Both the position numbers and the translations under genes were made by a program. Source: Bacillota bacterium (GTDB lineage: Bacteria; Bacillota; Negativicutes; Sporomusales; Sporomusaceae). From it: DNA of 38,007 nucleotides. The notes under the pieces are model-generated. The model was not told where the DNA came from. It saw only the letters and a list, made by a program, of their open reading frames with translations, and did not search any database. Each line of letters begins with the position of its first letter. Position 1 is the stretch's first letter. Shown in pieces: positions 16,648-23,817 of the stretch. The stretch lies in contig JAEWGR010000166.1 of assembly GCA_023388195.1 (NCBI GenBank), forward strand, positions 1 to 38,007. Reading direction: 5' to 3'.

Positions 16648-18165
16648 ATGAACCAATTAAATGCTGCAACTTTAGCTAACCTGCTGCCACCGTCCGACCT
16701 GGAGGTGTTTGCTGCCGATCATTTGCCTGAACGGGTTATCCAGTTCGGCGAGGGTAATTTCTTGCGGGCTTTTACTGACTGGATGATTCACCGCCTGAAC
16801 AAGCAGGGTTTATTCAACGGCCGGATTGTGCTGGTGCAGCCGATCGCCGAAGGACTGGCCGGCTGCATTAATGAGCAGGACGGTTTATATACCCTGCTGC
16901 TGCGGGGCTTGCAAGAGGGAAAAATTGTTGAGCAGAAAGAAGTAATAACCTCTGTCAGCCGGGGGATTAACCCCTACACAGACTGGGATGCCTGCCTGGC
17001 GTGTGCGGAGAACCCGGATATTGAATTCGTTGTTTCCAATACCACCGAAGCCGGCATAACCTATGATTCTGCCGATCGCCTTGACAATCGGCCGCCTGCT
17101 TCTTTTCCCGGCAAGCTGACGGCCTATCTGTATCATCGTTTTCAGCATTTTCAGGGTGATGCGGCTAAAGGAATGGTCATTCTGCCCTGCGAGCTTATTG
17201 AGCGCAACGGTGAACAGTTGCAGACGATTGTCCTGCGTTTAGCAAAGGAATGGGGCCTGCCGGCAGCCTTTGCAGCCTGGATATCTGCCCATAATACATT
17301 TGTGAATACGCTGGTGGACCGGGTTGTCACCGGTTATCCCAAGGATGAAGTGGGAGAACTGGAACAATACCTGGGGTATCATGACCGGTTGTTAAATACA
17401 GGGGAATTGTTCCACCTGTGGGTTATTGAAGGGCCGGCAGCACTGGCTGAGCGCCTGCCGTTTGCCAAAACAGGCCTGAATGTGATCTGGACAGACGATA
17501 TGTCTCCCTATCGCACCCGCAAAGTCCGCATTCTGAACGGTGCCCACACCGCGTCGGTGCCGGTGGCTTATCTGTACGGGCTGGAAGCAGTCAAAGAGAT
17601 GATGGATCATCCGGTGATGGGTAAGTTTATCCGCCAGGTTATCTGGGATGAGATTGTCCCGTCAATTGACCTGGACCGGGAGATGCTGAACGGTTTTGCC
17701 GACAGTGTGATTGAGCGGTTTGAGAATCCGTTTATTACCCATTATTTGCTTAGCATTCTGCTCAATTCGTCATCTAAGTTCAAAACCAGAAATTTACCGT
17801 CACTGCTTGCCTACCACCAGCAGACCGGTGTACTGCCCGAGAAGCTGGTATTCTCACTGTCGGCCCTGATTAGTGTTTACAAGGGCGGCATCCTTGAAGG
17901 TTCGGTCATGAAAACCCGCCGCGCAGCCGGCGAGTTTATTATGAAAGACGATGTGCCGACCCTCGAATTTTGTGCTGCGGCCTGGCGGAACTATGACGGC
18001 AGTGCTCAGAGTGCCGCCAAAGTAGCCCGGGCGATTTTGGGCAATACCGCTATCTGGGGAACTGATCTTAATACAGTTGACGGCCTCACGCCGATGGTCA
18101 CCGCGTATCTGTACGACATTTGCGAGCAGGGTATCCAGGCTGCTGTAGGCAAATTGGTCGAGTAG
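16648..18165 (+). CDS. uxaB: Tagaturonate reductase (altronate oxidoreductase)
   Basis: A 505-residue polyol-specific long-chain (mannitol) dehydrogenase. The N-terminal NAD-binding start reads RVIQFGEGNFLRAFTDWMIHRLNKQGLFNGRIVLVQP. The catalytic motif K-x-R-I-L-N-G-A-H-T lies near residues 290-300. It interconverts D-tagaturonate and D-altronate with NAD(H) in the cytoplasm. The length and the opening sequence fit UxaB better than UxuB or mannitol dehydrogenase. The ATG at 16648 has the ribosome site GCGGGAGTG; the frame extends 12 codons upstream into the end of the dehydrogenase gene without a better start. It probably follows the L-galactonate dehydrogenase step. Confidence 0.88.
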   Translation: MNQLNAATLANLLPPSDLEVFAADHLPERVIQFGEGNFLRAFTDWMIHRLNKQGLFNGRIVLVQPIAEGLAGCINEQDGLYTLLLRGLQEGKIVEQKEVITSVSRGINPYTDWDACLACAENPDIEFVVSNTTEAGITYDSADRLDNRPPASFPGKLTAYLYHRFQHFQGDAAKGMVILPCELIERNGEQLQTIVLRLAKEWGLPAAFAAWISAHNTFVNTLVDRVVTGYPKDEVGELEQYLGYHDRLLNTGELFHLWVIEGPAALAERLPFAKTGLNVIWTDDMSPYRTRKVRILNGAHTASVPVAYLYGLEAVKEMMDHPVMGKFIRQVIWDEIVPSIDLDREMLNGFADSVIERFENPFITHYLLSILLNSSSKFKTRNLPSLLAYHQQTGVLPEKLVFSLSALISVYKGGILEGSVMKTRRAAGEFIMKDDVPTLEFCAAAWRNYDGSAQSAAKVARAILGNTAIWGTDLNTVDGLTPMVTAYLYDICEQGIQAAVGKLVE

Positions 18166-18188
18166 GGGAAGCGGTGGGAGGAATAGCG

Positions 18189-19673
18189 ATGCCGTTGTTG
18201 CAAATACATGAGAATGACAATGTGGCCGTTACCCTGGCGCCGGTTGCTGCCGGTGAGGAATTGGCAATCAACGGTCAGTCCCTGCAGGTGGCTGTGGCTG
18301 TTGACAAAGGTCATAAGATTGCTCTTGGCCATATTGCCACAGGCCAGAAAATTATTAAATACGGTTTTCCTATCGGTATAGCTGCCGCTGATATCCAGGC
18401 CGGTGACTGGGTTCATACCCATAATCTGACCACCGGCCTGGGGGAGATACTGGATTACGAATATAAGCCGGAACTCACTGCACTGACGCCGGTTGCGACC
18501 AGAATGTTTCAGGGTTACCGCCGGCCGGACGGCAAAGTCGGCATCCGTAATGAGATCTGGATTGTACCCACTGTCGGCTGTGTCAACAAAAATGCCGAGC
18601 TGATTGCCCGGCAGGCCGCTCTGGAATATGGCCGAATGGAACATATTGACGGTATCTTTGAGTTTAAGCATCCCTATGGCTGTTCGCAGATGGGGGATGA
18701 CCAGCTGACTACCCAGCGTATTCTGGCCGACCTGGTTGCTCACCCCAATGCCGGGGCCGTGCTGGTGCTGGGGCTGGGTTGTGAGAACAACAATATCGGG
18801 GAATTTAAAAAAATTCTGGGCGATTATAATCCGGACCGGGTAAAATTTCTGGAAGCCCAGACAGTGGAAGATGAAATTGCCGAAGGGGTGCGGCTGATCG
18901 GTGAACTTGCCGGCTATGCCCGGCAGTTCTCCCGGCAGGAATGCCCGGCCTCGGAATTGATTATCGGGCTTAAGTGCGGCGGCTCGGACGGCTTTTCCGG
19001 CATTACCGCCAACCCGTTGGTCGGCGCTTTTTCCGACCGCCTGATTGCCATGGGGGGAACGAGCGTATTAAGCGAAGTCCCAGAAATGTTTGGGGCTGAG
19101 ACTATTTTGATGAACAGGGCCATTAATCAGGAGGTTTTTGATAAAACCGTACAGCTGGTTAACGGTTTCAAAGAATATTTTGCCGCTCATAATCAAACAA
19201 TCTATGAAAACCCGTCCCCGGGCAACAAGAAGGGCGGCATATCCAGTCTTGAGGACAAATCGCTGGGCTGTACGCAAAAAGGCGGTACCAGCAGCGTGAC
19301 TGATGTTCTGGGCTATGGGGAGCAGGTCAAAACCAGGGGGCTGAACCTGTTAAGTGGCCCCGGTAATGACGGGGTGGCGACAACGGTGCTGGCGGCTGCC
19401 GGCTGCCATATCATTCTGTTTACCACCGGGCGCGGCACGCCCCTGGGTACCGTTGTGCCTACCGTCAAAGTGGCGACAAACAGCGAATTGTTCAACAAAA
19501 AACGCAACTGGATGGACTTTAATGCCGGTCAGCTGCTTGACGGTGTAGGGATGGAACCGCTTACTGATCTATTTGTCGATTATATTCTTGAAGTGGCTTC
19601 AGGCCGGCTAACTCAGGCAGAGAAAATGGGGTTCCGGGAGCTGACGATCTTTAAAAACGGTGTCACTTTGTAG
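18189..19673 (+). CDS. uxaA: Altronate dehydratase
   Basis: A 494-residue protein, the size of E. coli UxaA (about 495). The N-terminal SAF domain (MPLLQIHENDNVAVTLAPV to about residue 95) is followed by the large dehydratase domain with GYRRPDGKVGIRNEIWIVPTVGCVN, HPYGCSQMGDD, GLGCENNN and LKCGGSDGFSGITANP. It dehydrates D-altronate to 2-keto-3-deoxy-D-gluconate, using iron or manganese. The ATG at 18189 follows GGGAGGA at about 18175-18181. Its end is the end of the sugar-acid operon; no clear terminator was seen. No KDG kinase or aldolase gene lies in the window, so those steps must be encoded elsewhere. Confidence 0.92.
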   Translation: MPLLQIHENDNVAVTLAPVAAGEELAINGQSLQVAVAVDKGHKIALGHIATGQKIIKYGFPIGIAAADIQAGDWVHTHNLTTGLGEILDYEYKPELTALTPVATRMFQGYRRPDGKVGIRNEIWIVPTVGCVNKNAELIARQAALEYGRMEHIDGIFEFKHPYGCSQMGDDQLTTQRILADLVAHPNAGAVLVLGLGCENNNIGEFKKILGDYNPDRVKFLEAQTVEDEIAEGVRLIGELAGYARQFSRQECPASELIIGLKCGGSDGFSGITANPLVGAFSDRLIAMGGTSVLSEVPEMFGAETILMNRAINQEVFDKTVQLVNGFKEYFAAHNQTIYENPSPGNKKGGISSLEDKSLGCTQKGGTSSVTDVLGYGEQVKTRGLNLLSGPGNDGVATTVLAAAGCHIILFTTGRGTPLGTVVPTVKVATNSELFNKKRNWMDFNAGQLLDGVGMEPLTDLFVDYILEVASGRLTQAEKMGFRELTIFKNGVTL

Positions 19674-19693
19674 TAGATTTTAGTCGTTAGTCA

Positions 19694-19723
19694 TTGACGG
19701 CCTTCCGGAGCGTCTGCTATAAT
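19694..19723 (+). promoter_or_regulatory. Sigma-A promoter of the riboswitch-arsAB unit
   Basis: TTGACG (19694-19699), an 18-base spacer and TATAAT (19718-19723). The predicted start, about 19730, is just upstream of the cobalamin aptamer. Confidence 0.7.
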
Positions 19724-19744
19724 GACGGTGATATTATAAATATT

Positions 19745-19915
19745 GCACGGTTGAGGTGCCCCCGGCCGGGGGAGAATAGGGAAGTCTGAGTATGGAAGAC
19801 AATGATTCCATATATAGGCGCGGGCCCGCCACTGTACCGGGAAGACCTTACCTATGCCACTCGCAAGGGGAAGGCGTAAGTGTTGATGAACCGGGAGCCA
19901 GGAGACCTGCCTTAA
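19745..19915 (+). ncRNA. Cobalamin (B12) riboswitch
   Basis: The aptamer landmarks occur in order: GGTTGAGGTGCC near 19749, GAGAATAGGGAA near 19772, GCCCGCCACTGTA near 19824, GGGGAAGGCG near 19867, and the B12 box GAGCCAGGAGACCTGCC at 19895-19911. The element ends about 30 bases before a strong terminator. High cobamide should favour termination and switch off arsAB, a normal feedback arrangement for cobamide lower-ligand genes. Confidence 0.95.
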
Positions 19916-19942
19916 TACCGTTACTGACCTTCATGGAAAAGA

Positions 19943-19982
19943 GGGCTTTTTTGGGATTAACCAAAAAAGCCCTTTGTTTTTT
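19943..19982 (+). terminator. Riboswitch expression-platform terminator
   Basis: GGGCTTTTTTGG (19943-19954) pairs perfectly with CCAAAAAAGCCC (19961-19972), followed by TTTGTTTTTT. Its place directly after the B12 box marks it as the regulated terminator of the riboswitch. Confidence 0.88.
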
Positions 19983-20043
19983 GCCCCAGCGAATTTATAA
20001 AAATTCAGGCTGTGAACCGGGGGATAAGGAAAATCTTCATTCC

Positions 20044-20102
20044 AGGGGCACAGGCGGCTTCTGTCAATAGCCTGATAGACTTGGCATAAGCCGGATTTTT
20101 CT
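20044..20102 (+). repeat. Intergenic repeat element, copy A
   Basis: This 59-base sequence shares 44 identical positions, without gaps, with 25590-25648. The longest identical block is ACAGGCGGCTTCTG. The 3' end in both copies is a hairpin TTGGC-AYAA-GCC plus T-run; here TTGGC pairs with GCCGG through G-U pairs, in the other copy with GCCAA. An upstream CTGTG (about 20011) can pair with CACAG in the element. It lies between the riboswitch terminator and arsA, so if the hairpin terminates, it would form a second barrier in this leader. Confidence 0.6.
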
Positions 20103-20136
20103 AACCTTATTGCTGTACTAAAAATGGGGGGTTATT

Positions 20137-21177
20137 ATGAGTTTACTACAAGAGACGTTAGCGCGCATTGCGTCACCGGAAGCTGTGATTGAGCAGCAGG
20201 TGCAGGCCAAACTGGACAGGCTGCTGCGGCCGGCCGGCAGCTTGGGCCGCCTGGAGCAAATGGTACGGCAGTATGCAGCGATAACCGGCCGGCTGCAGCC
20301 ACCGGTTCCCCGTGCCTGCATGGTCGTAGCCTCAGCCGATCATGGGGTGGCCAGGCAGGGGATTAGTGCCTATCCAGTGGAAACCACTATTCATATGACA
20401 GCCAATTATCTGATCTCAAAGGGCGGCAGTGCCAACGCCTTTGCTAATTTCTGCGGCGCCGACATGGTTGTTGTTGATATGGGGGTGGCCGGTGATCTGT
20501 CGCATGTGCCCGGCTTGTGGCACCGGAAAATAGCCTATGGTACGCAAGATTTTACCCAGGGTCCGGCCATGACGCGGCAGCAGGCCGTACAGGCAATAGA
20601 AACCGGTATTGACATTGTCAATGACCGGGTCCGGCAAGGATATAACTGCTTTAGCCTGGGGGAGATGGGGATTGGCAACACGACCGCCAGTGCCACCATT
20701 GTCGGGGCTTTTACCGGCTTGTCGCCGGAGCAGGTAACCGGCCGGGGCACCGGAATATCTGACAGTCGCATGCAGGTCAAGATAGATATTGTCCGCCGGG
20801 CTTTAGCCCTGAATCAGCCTGACGCCGGTGACGGTATCGATGTTTTGTCCAAGGTGGGGGGCTTTGAGATCGGGGCGCTGGCCGGTATTGTTCTGGGCTG
20901 TGCCGCTAACCGCTGTCCGGTTGTGATTGATGGTCTCAATACGACGGCAGCGGCCTTAATCGCTAATGCAATTCATCCTCACAGCAAGGAGTATATGTTT
21001 GCCTCCCATTTATCAGGTGAACCGGCTCACATTATTGCCTTGGGTTATCTTAACCTGGAAGCCTGCCTGGACATGGGGGTCCGCCTGGGTGAAGCGATAG
21101 GGGCTTCGGTAGTGGTAGATATGCTGACAGCGACAGTGAATACGCTTAATAAGCTGGGAGGTCAGGCTGATGCTTGA
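20137..21177 (+). CDS. arsA: ArsA: subunit of NaMN:phenol/p-cresol phosphoribosyltransferase (CobT homologue)
   Basis: A 346-residue CobT-family protein for cobamide lower-ligand activation (not arsenic resistance). The NaMN-binding motif GEMGIGNTT lies at 175-183, ADHGV at 67-71, HLSGEPAH at 291-298, and the region of the catalytic glutamate is RLGEAIGAS (E319). The ribosome site is GGGGGG. It overlaps arsB by 8 bases. A tandem cobT-like pair is the known arrangement in Sporomusa ovata, where ArsA and ArsB form a heterodimer that attaches phenol or p-cresol ribotide precursors, giving phenolyl cobamides. That activity is assigned here by the pairing and the acetogen context. Activation of benzimidazoles by the same enzyme remains possible. 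Confidence 0.87.
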   Translation: MSLLQETLARIASPEAVIEQQVQAKLDRLLRPAGSLGRLEQMVRQYAAITGRLQPPVPRACMVVASADHGVARQGISAYPVETTIHMTANYLISKGGSANAFANFCGADMVVVDMGVAGDLSHVPGLWHRKIAYGTQDFTQGPAMTRQQAVQAIETGIDIVNDRVRQGYNCFSLGEMGIGNTTASATIVGAFTGLSPEQVTGRGTGISDSRMQVKIDIVRRALALNQPDAGDGIDVLSKVGGFEIGALAGIVLGCAANRCPVVIDGLNTTAAALIANAIHPHSKEYMFASHLSGEPAHIIALGYLNLEACLDMGVRLGEAIGASVVVDMLTATVNTLNKLGGQADA

Positions 21178-22222
21178 GAATACAATTACGCAAATAAAAC
21201 CCCTTGATGCGGCGGCAATGGAAAAATGCCAGCTAAGGCTGGATAACCTGACTAAACCGCTCAACAGCTTGTATTCATTTGAGCATATAGCCTGTCAATT
21301 GGCAGGAATTACAGGCAGTCCCCGGCCCCGGAACCTCGGTAAAACTATCATTGTCATGGCTGGGGATAATGGGGTTGCCGCCGCAATGGCCGCAGACGGC
21401 CAGACGGCTGCCAGCAGGGTTGAAAATTTTTGCAATGGCCGGTCGCCATTGTCGACATTTGCCGGCCACGTTCAGGCCGGGACGGTTATTGTGGATATCG
21501 GGGTTGCCGCCGAGCTGACACACTGGCCGCAGATCTGCCATAGAAAAATTGCTTATGGCAGTGGTGATATCACGCAGGGGCCGGCGATGACGCGGCAGCA
21601 GACGGTTCAGGCCCTGGAGACCGGTATTGCCATTGCCCGCGAGGAAGCGGCCAAAGGGGCCAAGGTCTTGGGCCTGGGCGAGATGGGGCTGGGCGGCATG
21701 GTTCCGGGTACGGCTGTGGTGGCCTGTTACAGCGACAAGGCCGTGACGGAAGCAGGCAGTTTGGTGAGCGAGCTTGTGCAGAGAGCCTTGGCTGTGAACC
21801 AGCCTGATGCAACAGATCCTCTGGATGTTGTCAGCAAAACCGGCAGTTTGGCTATTGCTGGTCTGACTGGTGTCATTCTGGGGGCTGCTGCTCACCGGAC
21901 TGCCGTTGTTTTGGATGGACTGGCCACAAGTGCGGCGGCACTTATCGCCACCAGGCTGGCACCGGCAGTGAAAGATTACTTGATAGGCTCGCACTTTGCT
22001 GTTGGATCTGCGCATAAGGCCGCACTGGAGCTGATTGGAATACCGGCTTATCTTAAGCTGGATATCGATCTGGGCGAGGGGGTTGGTGCTGCCCTCGGCC
22101 TGTCTCTTGTCAAGGCTTCGGAACATGTTATCAACGATATGAAAACTTTTGGCGAAGCCGAGGTTGCTGTTGCTCAGGACGGTCCGGGAGCATTAAAGCA
22201 GAATAAGGATGTTAAGGATTAG
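21170..22222 (+). CDS. arsB: ArsB: partner subunit of NaMN:phenol/p-cresol phosphoribosyltransferase (CobT homologue)
   Basis: A 350-residue CobT paralogue. Equivalent motifs are degenerate compared with its partner: GEMGLGGM (170-177, missing the NTT of GIGNTT), AGDNGV in place of ADHGV, and FAVGSAHKA in place of SGEPAHI. The glutamate motif LGEGVGAA (E303) is intact. This asymmetry fits the published heterodimer, in which only one active site per pair is thought to work. The ATG at 21170 lies inside the end of arsA, so translation is coupled. A terminator at 22331 ends the operon. If the two proteins did not interact, each could be a separate CobT with different base specificity, which is less likely. 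Confidence 0.86.
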   Translation: MLENTITQIKPLDAAAMEKCQLRLDNLTKPLNSLYSFEHIACQLAGITGSPRPRNLGKTIIVMAGDNGVAAAMAADGQTAASRVENFCNGRSPLSTFAGHVQAGTVIVDIGVAAELTHWPQICHRKIAYGSGDITQGPAMTRQQTVQALETGIAIAREEAAKGAKVLGLGEMGLGGMVPGTAVVACYSDKAVTEAGSLVSELVQRALAVNQPDATDPLDVVSKTGSLAIAGLTGVILGAAAHRTAVVLDGLATSAAALIATRLAPAVKDYLIGSHFAVGSAHKAALELIGIPAYLKLDIDLGEGVGAALGLSLVKASEHVINDMKTFGEAEVAVAQDGPGALKQNKDVKD

Positions 22223-22330
22223 CCTGGCGGTTGCTCATTAAGGAAGCCGGGAAGTAACCTGCCGGCGGCAGGAATGTTGGCAAACTGTCTGCAATAAAAG
22301 GAATAGTGCAAAAGCATTGGAATACCTAAA

Positions 22331-22367
22331 GCTCAGATAGCAGCAACTCACTGCTATCTGGGCTTTT
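22331..22367 (+). terminator. Rho-independent terminator of arsAB
   Basis: GCTCAGATAGCAG (22331-22343) pairs with CTGCTATCTGGGC (22351-22363) through one G-U pair, followed by TTTT. The DNA from the arsB stop to this point (22223-22330) holds a palindrome CCTGCCG-G-CGGCAGG (22258-22272) but no gene. Confidence 0.85.
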
Positions 22368-22447
22368 CTGCATAAAAAAATAAACACCCGCCATAAAAAA
22401 GCAAGGTGAAGAATATAGCCCCTCTTATTGAGCACAAATGGCAGCCA

Positions 22448-22519
22448 CTACTGGTTAAATATCAGCGGCATTAGTAACATTAACGTGATGATACCCATGC
22501 ATTGCAGTAATTCTTTCAA
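22448..22519 (-). CDS. Possible tiny hydrophobic protein (23 or 29 residues)
   Basis: Reading the minus strand from TTG at 22519 gives MKELLQCMGIITLMLLMPLIFNQ. A good ribosome site, GAAGGGAG, lies 7 bases upstream. An in-frame ATG at 22537 would give 29 residues but has no ribosome site. One predicted membrane-spanning stretch covers almost the whole chain. The gene runs divergently from the LysR regulator, the usual place for a LysR target. It resembles no protein I can name; KdpF-like subunits and type I toxins have this size and character. The call is weak because of its length. Confidence 0.35.
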   Translation of the reverse strand: MKELLQCMGIITLMLLMPLIFNQ

Positions 22520-22754
22520 AATATATTCTCCCTTCATGTAAATCAATTATTACATTATTCGACAATATAGTAATATTATCCACAAACTTCGATAATAATA
22601 GTATAATAGTAAATATAGTTGTAAACGTCAATTGCTTTTTAGTTTTGTAAATAAAAAATATGTGATTTATGGAACAGTCTATACTTCCGGGCCTGAAAAT
22701 ATGCTTATTAAATCAATAAATAGTTAATAGTTAAGGAAAATGGAGAGAAGTTAC

Positions 22755-23633
22755 GTGGATATAAGACAGTTGGAATATTTTATTGAGGTTGCCCGGCAAA
22801 GAAGCTTCAGCAAAGCAGCCGAAGCATTACATGTTTCTCAGCCCTCGATCAGTAAGACAATTAAAGACCTGGAAATACAGCTGGGGTCGATACTATTCTA
22901 CCGCAATACTAAATTTGTTGAACTCACCGATGCCGGTGAAGCTATTCTGGAGCAAGCCCAGCAGATTGTGTCTTCTTTTCTTAACATTAATGCCCGGCTG
23001 GATGGCATCACTAAGCTGCAGACAGGCAAAATCCATATCGGCTTGCCACCAATTACCGGCGTCAGTGACTTTGCCCAGTCGTTAGGGCACTTTAAAAACG
23101 AATATCCCAACATCCAGATTAACCTCTATGAATATGGTTCTAAGAAAATTGAACTGGGGATTCAGGACGGCACCCTGGACATGGGGATCATTTATGTGCC
23201 CTGTGAAGATGAAGAACTGTATGAAAAGGTGTCTTTTGTCCGCGACCAGTTAAATATTGTCATGCATCCGCAGCATCCCCTGGCCGGCAAGCATGTAATT
23301 GCTTATCAGGACCTTAAAGATGAGCAGTTTGTATTATACAGCAATGACTATATCCTGCATGACAAAATTATTGAGCGTTGTAAAGAAGCCGGTTTTTCAC
23401 CCAATATAATTTTTGAAACATCACAGCAGGAGCTTATGACCCAAATTGTTGCGGCCCGCCTGGGGGTAGCCTTGCTTCCGAGCAAGGTTTGCCAGGAACT
23501 TAACACCGATACCTTTACTACCCTGCCGATGTCTGATCCCCAGCTCTATCTGCAACTGGCCATGGCCTGGAAAAAAGGCCGGTATTTGTCACATGCCGCC
23601 CGGGAACTGATAGCTTTTATAAAACAGGGCTAA
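22755..23633 (+). CDS. LysR-family transcriptional regulator
   Basis: A 292-residue protein. The N-terminal winged HTH (MDIRQLEYFIEVARQRSFSKAAEALHVSQPSISKTIKDLE) is classic LysR, followed by the linker helix and an effector-binding domain from about residue 88 (GKIHIGLPPITGVSDFAQSLGHFKNEYPNIQINLYEYG). The GTG at 22755 is preceded by GGAGAG at 22742-22747 and gives the standard MDIRQLEYF opening; the ATG at 22740 would add five residues. The effector and target are unknown. Nothing on the plus strand follows it in an operon, since RNase J has its own promoter. The divergent intergenic region 22540-22740 is very AT-rich and is the likely operator region. Confidence 0.9.
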   Translation: MDIRQLEYFIEVARQRSFSKAAEALHVSQPSISKTIKDLEIQLGSILFYRNTKFVELTDAGEAILEQAQQIVSSFLNINARLDGITKLQTGKIHIGLPPITGVSDFAQSLGHFKNEYPNIQINLYEYGSKKIELGIQDGTLDMGIIYVPCEDEELYEKVSFVRDQLNIVMHPQHPLAGKHVIAYQDLKDEQFVLYSNDYILHDKIIERCKEAGFSPNIIFETSQQELMTQIVAARLGVALLPSKVCQELNTDTFTTLPMSDPQLYLQLAMAWKKGRYLSHAARELIAFIKQG

Positions 23634-23640
23634 CCGCTAT

Positions 23641-23669
23641 TTGCAAAACGCGGTCCGGTTGTATATAAT
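23641..23669 (+). promoter_or_regulatory. Sigma-A promoter of the RNase J gene
   Basis: TTGCAA (23641-23646), a 17-base spacer and TATAAT (23664-23669), starting 8 bases after the LysR stop codon. The predicted start is near 23676, giving a leader of about 140 bases that carries the hairpin at 23739. Confidence 0.65.
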
Positions 23670-23738
23670 AAAAGATACTAGTTAGTGACCGGCGTTAATT
23701 TTGATCAGATGGTGCGGATGACAATGTAACGTTGCGTA

Positions 23739-23766
23739 AAACTAGGACCTGCCCAGGTCCTAGTTT
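23739..23766 (+). other. Perfect hairpin in the RNase J leader
   Basis: AAACTAGGACCTG (23739-23751) is perfectly complementary to CAGGTCCTAGTTT (23754-23766), followed by CTAATTTTG. It could be a terminator for read-through from the LysR gene, a conditional attenuator, or a structured cleavage or protection site for autoregulation of RNase J. The T-run is weak, so a plain terminator is not certain. Confidence 0.6.
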
Positions 23767-23817
23767 CTAATTTTGTCAAAGAAATTAATAGAATTAAATT
23801 GATATTGGAGGTTCCAG

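Noticed and set aside
20137..22222. Reading the ars genes as arsenic resistance (ArsA ATPase, ArsB pump)
   Set aside because: Both proteins are CobT-family phosphoribosyltransferases. The shared names are a coincidence of nomenclature.
22278..22292. A sigma-54-like motif (TGGCAA-N5-CTGC) after arsB
   Set aside because: The GG-N10-GC spacing is right, but the motif deviates from consensus in both halves. It would drive only about 60 bases before the arsAB terminator, and no activator site was seen.
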